This document shows positions 6,836-13,458 of a stretch of 15,890 nucleotides of DNA, in pieces. The position numbers were made by a program, and so were the translations under genes. Under the pieces are notes generated by a model. It saw only the letters and a program-made list of their open reading frames with translations. It had not been told where the DNA came from and ran no database searches. The stretch is from Winogradskyella sp. UBA3174 (GTDB lineage: Bacteria > Bacteroidota > Bacteroidia > Flavobacteriales > Flavobacteriaceae), in NCBI RefSeq assembly GCF_002364335.1, contig NZ_DEXW01000020.1:1-15890 (forward strand), written 5' to 3'. Each line of letters begins with the position of its first letter. The stretch's first letter is position 1.

Positions 6836-6904
6836 AAATTCTAAATCTCAAATTCTAAATCCCAAAACCCAAAACTTAAGATTAGATTTTGAGATTTAGA
6901 ATTT
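6836..6904. repeat. 17-bp perfect inverted repeat with internal direct repeats
   Basis: AAATTCTAAATCTCAAA (6836-6852) is the exact reverse complement of 6888-6904, with a 35-base loop. The motif AAATTCTAAATC is repeated at 6836 and 6850, and CCCAAAA occurs twice in tandem at 6861-6874. On the minus strand the hairpin lies between the haem-protein stop (6916) and the glycosyltransferase ATG (6832) and runs into TTTTTTATG. On the plus strand it is followed by GATTTTTTTG. It may end transcription or hide the glycosyltransferase start. Confidence 0.75.
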
Positions 6905-6915
6905 GATTTTTTTGT

Positions 6916-7395
6916 TTATTGTGGTTCTTTTAAAAACACGTACTTAACACGTGTTGTATTAACCCAAGCAACTATAGCATCTATTTGCGCTTGCGATAAA
7001 TCTGCATCATCATGCGTCCAAGTATAACTTGGTAATGGCATTTCTTTTTCACCAACCTCTTCAGCTAACTCGTCTAATTTATGATCTTTTTTCTTGTCTG
7101 AATATTCAGTCCATTTTGAGGCATTAAAATGTTTTTTACCATCTTTAACATGCGATTCTAACCAATAATTAACTGGTGTAATATTATTGTACCAAGGATA
7201 AGTTGTATGATCACTGTGGCAATCAAAACAAGAGCCTTCTAAAATAGCTTTGACATCTTCAGGCGGATTTGTATCTACTAAAAATGCCTTTACGGAGGTT
7301 ATATCTCCTTCATTTCTATCTGGCCCAAAAAATTGAGCAATTATAAATACAACTAATAGTATAAGTCCAATTTTTTTAAGCAATTTTTTCATCAT
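6916..7395 (-). CDS. Haem-binding (Haem_bd) c-type cytochrome-like protein
   Basis: A 159-residue protein with an N-terminal hydrophobic anchor (about 9-23, IGLILLVVFIIAQFF) that would hold it in the inner membrane facing the periplasm. The haem attachment motif CFDCH is at residues 56-60. SDHTTYPWYNNITPVNYWLE follows directly, the usual continuation in the Haem_bd family. The likely distal ligand is Met120 in KEMPLPSYTWTH (118-128). The C-terminus (IDAIVAWVNTTR) is also family-typical. One haem is expected. The redox partner is unknown. Two ATG codons stand side by side at the start, and either may be used. The 5' end is only 41 bases from the divergent HEAT-like gene, so the two promoters must overlap. 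Confidence 0.9.
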   Translation of the reverse strand: MMKKLLKKIGLILLVVFIIAQFFGPDRNEGDITSVKAFLVDTNPPEDVKAILEGSCFDCHSDHTTYPWYNNITPVNYWLESHVKDGKKHFNASKWTEYSDKKKDHKLDELAEEVGEKEMPLPSYTWTHDDADLSQAQIDAIVAWVNTTRVKYVFLKEPQ

Positions 7396-7436
7396 AGTAT
7401 TTTTACTAATTTAGAAGCGTTAAATTAAGAAACGTT

Positions 7437-7997
7437 TTGACAAAAGATCAACTTTATAAAGAATTAAATTACGTTAATCATTCGCGAGAAAAACGATTGC
7501 ATTATGCCTATCTAGTTATTGATAACCCAAAATTAATAGAACCGTTATTAGAGATTTTGTTTGATGTGGATGATAAAATATCATGCAGAGCAGCTTGGGT
7601 ATTTGAATTTATGTGTGGTCAAAAATTAGAAGCTGTCATTCCGCATTTAGATAATTTCACTAAAAACATGTCTAAAGTGCATTTAGATTCTGCCGTAAGA
7701 CCAGTGGCTAAAGTTTGCGAATATATTATTAAAGCGTATTACTCAAAAATTGAAAATAAAATTCAATCTCACTTATCTCAAAGTCACAAAGAAGAAATTA
7801 TAGAAGCTTGCTTTGATTGGATGATTAATGATGAAAAGATTGCTCCTAAGGCCTATGCAATGAACACATTGTTTTTACTTGGCAAAGGTATTGACTGGAT
7901 TCACCCAGAATTAATCCTTATTTTAGAACGCGATTTTCAAATACAAAGTTCAGGATTTAAGGCAAGAGCACGGCATATTTTGAAGAAGATAAAATAA
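7437..7997 (+). CDS. HEAT-like repeat protein beside purB, TTG start
   Basis: A 186-residue helical protein, beginning MTKDQLYKELNYVNHSREKR, with alternating amphipathic helices of HEAT-repeat type. Examples are LIEPLLEILFDVDDKISCRA (33-52) and AVRPVAKVCEYIIKAYY (86-102). The C-terminus is FKARARHILKKIK. No catalytic motif is seen. I recall similar proteins next to purB in Flavobacteriaceae, sometimes mislabelled adenylosuccinate lyase because of that neighbour. The frame is open from 7410 but has no ATG before residue 59, so TTG at 7437 is the likely start. It is on the same strand as purB with a 99-base gap, and purB has its own promoter there. Confidence 0.8.
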   Translation: MTKDQLYKELNYVNHSREKRLHYAYLVIDNPKLIEPLLEILFDVDDKISCRAAWVFEFMCGQKLEAVIPHLDNFTKNMSKVHLDSAVRPVAKVCEYIIKAYYSKIENKIQSHLSQSHKEEIIEACFDWMINDEKIAPKAYAMNTLFLLGKGIDWIHPELILILERDFQIQSSGFKARARHILKKIK

Positions 7998-7998
7998 A

Positions 7999-8035
7999 GT
8001 TATAAGATCAGAATAACGAAACAAAAACTTATAAC
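7999..8035. repeat. 8-bp inverted repeat after the HEAT-like gene
   Basis: GTTATAAG (7999-8006) pairs with CTTATAAC (8028-8035). There is no T-run, so it is at best a weak terminator or an RNA end-protecting stem. Confidence 0.35.
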
Positions 8036-8042
8036 GTCTCAC

Positions 8043-8073
8043 TTTATTCTTCTAACTTACTTCCCTATCTTTG
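8043..8073 (+). promoter_or_regulatory. purB promoter
   Basis: TATCTTTG at 8066-8073 matches the Bacteroidota -7 consensus TAnnTTTG exactly. TTTA at 8043-8046, 19 bases upstream, is a one-off version of the -33 box TTTG. The expected start near 8080 gives a leader of about 17 bases before the purB ATG at 8097. Confidence 0.65.
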
Positions 8074-8096
8074 AGGCTTCAAAAATTTATATATAA

Positions 8097-9440
8097 ATGG
8101 CACTCTCACCACTTAGCGCAATTTCACCAATAGACGGTCGGTACAGATCTAAAGTAGACGCTTTAGGCAACTATTTTTCTGAAGAAGCATTGATTAAATA
8201 TCGTGTTTTAGTAGAGATTGAATACTTTATTGCTTTATGCGAATTACCATTGCCTCAATTAGAATCGGTTTCAAGTTCAGTTTTCGATGATTTAAGAAAC
8301 ATTTATAAAAATTTCACAACGATTGATGCCTCTGCGATAAAAGCCATAGAAAAAGTCACCAATCACGATGTTAAGGCTGTTGAGTATTTTATTAAAGAAA
8401 AATTTGATGGACTAGGCTTATCTAACCATAAGGAATTTATTCATTTTGGTTTAACCTCTCAAGACATAAACAACACTGCTATTCCTTTAAGTATTAAGGA
8501 CGCAATGAATGATGTTTACGTCCCAGAATACTTTACACTATTAGAAAAAATAGAAACTCTAGCAAAAGATTGGGCAGACATACCAATGTTAGCAAGAACG
8601 CACGGTCAACCAGCTTCACCTACACGTTTAGGAAAAGAGATTGATGTTTTTGCAGTACGCCTAAAAGAACAATTTAACTTATTAAACGATGTGCCAAGTG
8701 CAGCAAAGTTTGGTGGAGCAACTGGTAATTTTAATGCTCATAAAGTAGCATACCCTAATGTAGATTGGAAAGCGTTCGGAACACAATTTGTACAAGAAAA
8801 ACTAGGATTACAACATTCTTTCCCAACGACTCAGATAGAGCATTACGATCATATGGCTGCTTTGTTTGATGCTTTAAAACGAATCAACACAATTCTTATT
8901 GATTTAAACAGAGACATTTGGACATATGTTTCTATGGATTATTTTAAACAAAAAATTAAAGCTGGTGAAGTTGGCAGTTCTGCTATGCCACATAAAGTAA
9001 ACCCAATAGATTTTGAAAATAGTGAAGGTAATTTAGGTTTAGCGAATGCTATTTTTGAACACTTATCTGCTAAATTACCAATATCTAGATTGCAACGCGA
9101 TTTAACTGATAGTACGGTTTTAAGAAACGTTGGTGTGCCTTTTGGACATACACTTATTGCATTTAAGTCTACAGTAAAAGGTTTAGGTAAGTTGTTACTA
9201 AATAGAGCCAAGTTTGCTCAAGACCTAGAAAACAACTGGGCAGTAGTTGCAGAAGCGATACAAACCATATTAAGAAGAGAAAGTTACCCAAATCCTTATG
9301 AAGCTTTAAAAGGATTAACTAGGACTAATGAAGCCATAACTCAAAGTTCAATTTCTAACTTCATTGATACTTTAGAAGTTTCTGATGCTATTAAGCAAGA
9401 GCTTAAAGCAATTACACCTGCAAATTATACAGGGATATGA
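8097..9440 (+). CDS. purB: Adenylosuccinate lyase
   Basis: A 447-residue cytosolic enzyme of the fumarase/aspartase superfamily, normally a homotetramer. It cleaves fumarate from SAICAR in purine synthesis and from adenylosuccinate to give AMP. The three conserved superfamily regions are present. LTSQDINN lies at 119-126, and ARTHGQPASPT at 166-176 carries the acid His169. The flexible signature loop GSSAMPHKVNPIDFE at 293-307 has the catalytic Ser and the SSxMPxKxNP pattern. Full length and C-terminus agree with the bacterial family. The start MALSPLSAISPIDGRY is the common one. A good promoter precedes it. The stop overlaps the next start as ATGA, so a small membrane protein is co-translated. 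No purine riboswitch was seen. Confidence 0.97.
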   Translation: MALSPLSAISPIDGRYRSKVDALGNYFSEEALIKYRVLVEIEYFIALCELPLPQLESVSSSVFDDLRNIYKNFTTIDASAIKAIEKVTNHDVKAVEYFIKEKFDGLGLSNHKEFIHFGLTSQDINNTAIPLSIKDAMNDVYVPEYFTLLEKIETLAKDWADIPMLARTHGQPASPTRLGKEIDVFAVRLKEQFNLLNDVPSAAKFGGATGNFNAHKVAYPNVDWKAFGTQFVQEKLGLQHSFPTTQIEHYDHMAALFDALKRINTILIDLNRDIWTYVSMDYFKQKIKAGEVGSSAMPHKVNPIDFENSEGNLGLANAIFEHLSAKLPISRLQRDLTDSTVLRNVGVPFGHTLIAFKSTVKGLGKLLLNRAKFAQDLENNWAVVAEAIQTILRRESYPNPYEALKGLTRTNEAITQSSISNFIDTLEVSDAIKQELKAITPANYTGI

Positions 9441-9664
9441 AATTAATCCCAATAAATAAAGATACAATACCTTTAATATTAGCTACGGTTATAGTGTTTG
9501 GTTTTTTTATTGGAGGTATGTTTGAAGTGCTAGACTATTTTATAGTTAAGGCGGTTTTAATTCTTAGCTTTTGCTCTCTTTTTGGACTTGCATTATTTTT
9601 TGCTGCAAAAAATAATGCTAAAAAAAATCATCCTGAAGATATTCCCCAAGACGATTCGCATTAA
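9437..9664 (+). CDS. Small two-helix membrane protein coupled to purB
   Basis: A 75-residue protein with two hydrophobic helices (about 10-30, TIPLILATVIVFGFFIGGMF, and 35-56) and a charged tail, AKKNHPEDIPQDDSH. Its ATG overlaps the purB stop codon in ATGA, so it is in the purB operon. The family is not recognised and no function can be assigned. The link to purine synthesis may only be transcriptional. A convergent gene ends 22 bases downstream. Confidence 0.8.
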   Translation: MKLIPINKDTIPLILATVIVFGFFIGGMFEVLDYFIVKAVLILSFCSLFGLALFFAAKNNAKKNHPEDIPQDDSH

Positions 9665-9666
9665 CA

Positions 9667-9694
9667 TTTAAATAAAGTTGTCAGTTTATTTAAA
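9667..9694. repeat. 10-bp inverted repeat between convergent genes
   Basis: TTTAAATAAA (9667-9676) and TTTATTTAAA (9685-9694) form a perfect AT-only stem with an eight-base loop. The right arm includes the stop codon of the minus-strand lipoprotein gene. Runs of A and T beside it could support termination in both directions, but a stem without G or C is weak. Confidence 0.45.
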
Positions 9695-10231
9695 AAAATC
9701 TTTCAATCCATTAAGTTGAGAATCCTCATATTCAAAGTCTTTTAAGACCGTGCTTAATGATATTAGTTTTGCGGCATTCATATTATCACCAAGTATTCTT
9801 GCAATAAGAAATCCATTATCTTTAGAATTACCGAAAACAATTAGCTCATCTACACTTTCTATATCACCTAGAAACTTAATCACAAATTTTCCGTCAGCAC
9901 CACTTCCCCCTCGCATCAATTCTTCATATTTAGGATCTTTAAGAATTAACTTTATTTTTTCTAATTCTAAAAGATATTCTGGCATATTAGATTCTCCTAG
10001 TGTATAAGCTAAGACGTTTAGCTTATCTACAGATTTGTATGCTTCACGCTGTTCATCTGTCATCTCAACATCTTCTACGTTGATTAAACTCGTAGGTGCA
10101 TCAAATGACATAAAACCAGGTTTTAATTCATTATCTACATAATAGGTTTGCAATGTTGGTCCTTGGTTACAACTTGTAAAAGCCGTAACCAAAAACAACA
10201 CTACCATTGATTTTTTGATTGATTGTATCAT
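9686..10231 (-). CDS. DUF4252 family lipoprotein
   Basis: A 181-residue protein with a lipoprotein signal: basic start, hydrophobic core, and a lipobox ending FTSC with Cys21 as the lipidated residue. It is expected in the outer or inner membrane facing the periplasm. The body (about 90-181) has the DUF4252 pattern: a helix rich in Glu and Leu (EYLLELEKIKLILKDPKYEE), then VIKFLGDIESVDELIVFGNS and a closing amphipathic helix. Function is unknown. It is the last gene of the ECF sigma operon, nine bases after a second DUF4252 gene. Confidence 0.8.
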   Translation of the reverse strand: MIQSIKKSMVVLFLVTAFTSCNQGPTLQTYYVDNELKPGFMSFDAPTSLINVEDVEMTDEQREAYKSVDKLNVLAYTLGESNMPEYLLELEKIKLILKDPKYEELMRGGSGADGKFVIKFLGDIESVDELIVFGNSKDNGFLIARILGDNMNAAKLISLSTVLKDFEYEDSQLNGLKDFFK

Positions 10232-10240
10232 GGGTTATTA

Positions 10241-10816
10241 TTAGTTTTTCTTTTTGTCACCAGCTTTCTTAAGCTGATCACCTCCAGGAATATTCATTTG
10301 ACTTGTTAATTTAGAAATCTGTCTTAAATCAATATCGCCTGTTAATGTCATTACCACTGTTTCAAAATCACGCTTTTCACCATTAATTTCAATGTTTTGA
10401 CCTTTAGTCATTTCACTAAGACCTGTAATAACCATTAATAATTCCTTTACATGGTTCTCATCTTTCCCTTCTTTTACATAGAATTTAACAGTTTGCTCAC
10501 CGTCCTTAATACGCATTAACTCTTCTAATGAAGACGATCTTAAATATTTTGCTACTGTAGCATTCATATCTGCAGAAACTTTAGCATCGCCAGTCGTAAA
10601 TACCTTAAAACCTGTTACATTATTTGCCATATCTACGTAGCCTTTAGCTTCAGGATCATCAATATCCATTCCCATAGTTGCCAACATTTTAAACATTTTT
10701 TGATTTAAGACAATCGAAGCTACTTCCTCATTATCTTCAAATTTATCAAATACACTTTGGCTAAATACTGTTAGTGACATTAGCATTACTGCTACTATAA
10801 TTGTTGCTTTTTTCAT
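10241..10816 (-). CDS. DUF4252 family secreted protein
   Basis: A 191-residue exported protein with signal peptide MKKATIIVAVMLMSLTVFSQ, cleaved near SQ|SVFDKF. It begins with the DUF4252 hallmark FDKFEDNEEVASIVLNQKMF. The repeat-like core continues through GFKVFTTGDAKVSADMNATV and MVITGLSEMTKGQNIEING to GDIDLRQISKLTSQMNI. The tail is strongly basic (KKAGDKKKN). Unlike its neighbour it has no lipobox. The gene follows the anti-sigma-like gene by 12 bases. I recall DUF4252 proteins beside ECF sigma factors in Flavobacteriia, but their function is unknown. Confidence 0.85.
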   Translation of the reverse strand: MKKATIIVAVMLMSLTVFSQSVFDKFEDNEEVASIVLNQKMFKMLATMGMDIDDPEAKGYVDMANNVTGFKVFTTGDAKVSADMNATVAKYLRSSSLEELMRIKDGEQTVKFYVKEGKDENHVKELLMVITGLSEMTKGQNIEINGEKRDFETVVMTLTGDIDLRQISKLTSQMNIPGGDQLKKAGDKKKN

Positions 10817-10828
10817 AATTTCTTGTTT

Positions 10829-11320
10829 TTAATTTTTTAATAATCTGTTTGTTATTTCACTGAATTCGGTAATGTGGCTTGCTTTTTCTAAACCAATATT
10901 AAAGTTTTCTGAAGCTAAACTCAAAGTTCCAAAACTTGAAGCTCCTTCATTAAATGTATTAGATAGCATTGCTAAAGCATGTTTTGTTTCTAAGTACATT
11001 TTTTGTTCCTCTGGTGTATATTCTGCCAGAGTTTTTATCTCACTACCCCAATTGGGAATAAAGAAACCAACCATTAGAACGGCAACAGCTGCGACAGAAA
11101 TCCACTGATATAATCTAGTTTTATTAGTGTTTAATGGAACGTCTTTGGTATACTGTTCTTTTTGCGATTGCGAAAAGTATTGAAACATTGGTCTGTAATG
11201 CTCTAAGTGAGCATCTACGTTCTCACTTTCAAAATAAGCTCTTAACTCAGCTTCTTCTTTTAGTGACGTCTCAGCATTGTCGTACTTTTCTAGTAATTTC
11301 TCTATATTATTTAACACCAT
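10829..11320 (-). CDS. Membrane-anchored anti-sigma-like protein
   Basis: A 163-residue protein with a single membrane helix (about 72-89, QWISVAAVAVLMVGFFIP). The cytoplasmic N-terminal part (1-70, NIEKLLEKYDNAETSLKEEA) resembles the acidic helical module of Bacteroidota anti-sigma partners. There is no Cys, so it is not a zinc-binding ZAS-type anti-sigma factor. The outer part (90-163) is helical. Its ATG lies inside the end of the sigma gene (14-base overlap), so the two are translationally coupled. Binding to that sigma factor is inferred from position and topology. Confidence 0.75.
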   Translation of the reverse strand: MVLNNIEKLLEKYDNAETSLKEEAELRAYFESENVDAHLEHYRPMFQYFSQSQKEQYTKDVPLNTNKTRLYQWISVAAVAVLMVGFFIPNWGSEIKTLAEYTPEEQKMYLETKHALAMLSNTFNEGASSFGTLSLASENFNIGLEKASHITEFSEITNRLLKN

Positions 11321-11816
11321 AACTATGTGTATTATTTAGTTTTTGTCTTATTGTTTTTCGTGCTCTAGATAAATTAACTCTTATGGCTGTTTCATTCATA
11401 TCTAGCATTTTTGCTATTTCAGAAAAATCATACTGCTCAATATCTCTTAGTTGCACTATTATTTTTTGTTGTTCTGGTAAGTCTTCCATTATTTTAGAAA
11501 CCCAACCCATGCTATCTCTAGCTTCTAATTGTTTTTGTAATGACGAATTGTTATCCGTATAATTACTGTGAACAATTTTTAAATTCTGAGCTTGTTTTGA
11601 TTTTAAACGATCTAAACAAAAATTCTTTGTCATTGTCATAGAAAACGCTTCTACATTTTTATACTCAACAATCTTTTCTTTATTCTTCCATAATTTTAAA
11701 AGTATTTCTTGCGTGGCATCTTCAGCTTCTTCACGAGATACGAGTAACCGTTTTGCTAAACGGAACACTTTATCCTTAAATGGCATTATTAAGCTTACAA
11801 AATCGGCCTGCTTCAT
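11307..11816 (-). CDS. ECF-type sigma-70 factor
   Basis: A 169-residue RNA polymerase sigma factor with only regions 2 and 4. Region 2 is about 12-75 (FKDKVFRLAKRLLVSREEAE, then DATQEILLKLWKNKE). Region 4 is about 105-160 (LPEQQKIIVQLRDIEQYDFS, then the helix-turn-helix EIAKMLDMNETAIRVNLSRA). I place the start at ATG 11816. The frame could extend nine codons to a TTG at 11843, but that adds a non-conserved stretch. It is first in an operon with an overlapping anti-sigma-like gene and two DUF4252 genes. A GTAAC-N16-CGTC element upstream suggests that it activates its own transcription. The stimulus is unknown. Confidence 0.92.
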   Translation of the reverse strand: MKQADFVSLIMPFKDKVFRLAKRLLVSREEAEDATQEILLKLWKNKEKIVEYKNVEAFSMTMTKNFCLDRLKSKQAQNLKIVHSNYTDNNSSLQKQLEARDSMGWVSKIMEDLPEQQKIIVQLRDIEQYDFSEIAKMLDMNETAIRVNLSRARKTIRQKLNNTHSYGVK

Positions 11817-11865
11817 TACTTTTTGGTTGATTGGTGAATTCAATATTACTTGCCTTCATAATTAC

Positions 11866-11890
11866 GACGAGACACTTTACATTTTGTTAC
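11866..11890 (-). promoter_or_regulatory. Candidate ECF-dependent promoter of the sigma operon
   Basis: On the minus strand GTAAC (11890-11886) is followed after 16 bases by CGTC (11869-11866). This is the usual shape of ECF promoters (an AAC-containing -35 and CGTC-type -10), unlike the TTG/TAnnTTTG housekeeping elements elsewhere in the window. A start near 11860 leaves a leader of about 44 bases before ATG 11816. Confidence 0.5.
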
Positions 11891-11978
11891 AAAGTTTTTT
11901 TATTTCATAATATTGTAAGTAAATTTAGAGTTTTACAAACTATAGTAAAACACTGCTACGTTTAAAAAGAAAGAAAAG

Positions 11979-13409
11979 ATGAAAAAAATTAAGATAATAC
12001 CCCTAGTATTTGCTGTTACACTAACCTTTACAAGTTGTTTTGAGGACTTAGATGATAATTTAATTACTACATCAGAAATTAATGATTTTGTTTGGAAAGG
12101 CATGAATACTGTCTATTTATATAAGGCTGTAGCTACAGATTTAAATAATAATGATAATAATAATTCTAGATTTTCTTCTAATGAAGAATACACATCCTAT
12201 TTAGGAGGTTTTAGTGCACCTGAAGATTTATTTCAATCTCTTTTATATCTACCTAATTCTGTTGATAAATTTAGTAGAATCACCGATAATTATTTTAATT
12301 TACAAAACCAACAACAAGGCACTAGTTTAAGTAATGGTATTGAATTTAATTTATATAGAGTATCAATAGACAGCGATGAAGTTTTCGGTGCAATTACGTT
12401 AGTCTTAAATAATAGTGTTGCTGATAACTTAGGAGTACAGCGTGGGCAAATTTTTAGAGCTGTTAATGACCAGCCACTTAATATAAGTAATGTTGGTGAT
12501 TTACTCACAACAGACTCTTACACTTTAAATTTTGCCGATTATGATGATAACGACACCTTAGAATCAGAAGATGATACCATAACATTAAATGGAGAAAGCA
12601 CAACTTTAACAAAAGCGCCTTATACTGAGAACCCTATACACATTGCGCAGACTATAAATCTTGGTTTTGACAAGGTCGGTTATTTAATGTACAATAGTTT
12701 TAATAACAATTTTAATGATGCCTTAAATGATGCTTTTGTAAATTTTCAAGCGGAAGGAGTAAATGAATTGGTTATTGATTTAAGGTATAATGGAGGAGGC
12801 TCTGTACAAACCGCAGCCTATTTGGGGAGTATGGTTACCGGACAATTTACAGGTGATATCTATTCTAAATTATTTTACAACGAAAACTTACAAAGTAATA
12901 ATAGAGACTTTCGATTTGAAAACTCAATAGAAGGAAGTGGACCTATAAATAGTCTTAATTTATCTAAAGTATATATCCTTACAACAAACCTAAGAACGGC
13001 ATCTGCTAGTGAATTACTCATTAATAGCTTGGCACCTTATATAGAGGTTGTCGTTATTGGAGAAAACACTGTTGGTAAAACACAAGCTTCTATTACCGTT
13101 TATGATTCAGCTAATTTATTATTTGAAAATGTAAACCCAAATCATTCGTATGCTATGCAACCTTTAGTAGCAAACTCTGTTAATGTAAATGATCTGTTAG
13201 TACCATCTAATGGATTGGCTCCAACTTTTGAGATTACAGAATCTCCTAGCACTTTGAGAACTCTAGGTGCTATTGATGAGCCTTTATTAGAAATTGCGTT
13301 ATTTGATATATTAATGTCTGGCAGACCCTCACCTCAAATCATTCAAATTCAGAATTTAATAGGTAGTAATTTAATCTCATCTTTTGAACAAGATATGTAT
13401 ATAGATTAA
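11979..13409 (+). CDS. S41 family (C-terminal processing) peptidase lipoprotein
   Basis: A 476-residue serine protease with a lipoprotein signal: lipobox TFTSC with Cys20 as the acylated residue. An Asn/Asp-rich linker and N-terminal helical region come first. A PDZ-like segment follows at about 125-205 (AITLVLNNSVADNLGVQRGQ). The S41 core (about 220-415) contains LVIDLRYNGGGSVQTAAYLG and the catalytic Ser342 in RTASASELL. The catalytic Lys367 in GENTVGKTQA lies 25 residues later, the same Ser-to-Lys spacing I count in E. coli Prc. All active-site features are present. It should act on protein tails in the periplasm or at the cell surface; the substrate is unknown. It is divergent from the ECF operon and ends in a strong terminator. 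No clear TAnnTTTG promoter was found; TAAATTTA, ending near 11927, is the nearest match. Confidence 0.92.
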   Translation: MKKIKIIPLVFAVTLTFTSCFEDLDDNLITTSEINDFVWKGMNTVYLYKAVATDLNNNDNNNSRFSSNEEYTSYLGGFSAPEDLFQSLLYLPNSVDKFSRITDNYFNLQNQQQGTSLSNGIEFNLYRVSIDSDEVFGAITLVLNNSVADNLGVQRGQIFRAVNDQPLNISNVGDLLTTDSYTLNFADYDDNDTLESEDDTITLNGESTTLTKAPYTENPIHIAQTINLGFDKVGYLMYNSFNNNFNDALNDAFVNFQAEGVNELVIDLRYNGGGSVQTAAYLGSMVTGQFTGDIYSKLFYNENLQSNNRDFRFENSIEGSGPINSLNLSKVYILTTNLRTASASELLINSLAPYIEVVVIGENTVGKTQASITVYDSANLLFENVNPNHSYAMQPLVANSVNVNDLLVPSNGLAPTFEITESPSTLRTLGAIDEPLLEIALFDILMSGRPSPQIIQIQNLIGSNLISSFEQDMYID

Positions 13410-13412
13410 TAC

Positions 13413-13439
13413 AAAAAGCCGCTCAATGAGCGGCTTTTT
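13413..13439. terminator. Strong bidirectional rho-independent terminator
   Basis: GCCGCTC (13418-13424) and GAGCGGC (13428-13434) form a perfect GC-rich stem around AAT, extended by AAAAA/TTTTT. A T-run follows on both strands. It starts 4 bases after the S41 stop and lies 20 bases beyond the TonB receptor stop, so it serves both convergent genes. Confidence 0.95.
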
Positions 13440-13458
13440 TATTTTTTACTTTAAGAAT

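Noticed and set aside
8939..9211. 90-codon minus-strand frame inside purB
   Set aside because: A shadow of the well-supported purB gene, with no feature of its own.
11817..11843. Nine-codon N-terminal extension of the sigma factor from a TTG
   Set aside because: The extension (MNSPINQKV) precedes the normal start of the family, and an ATG is available at 11816.
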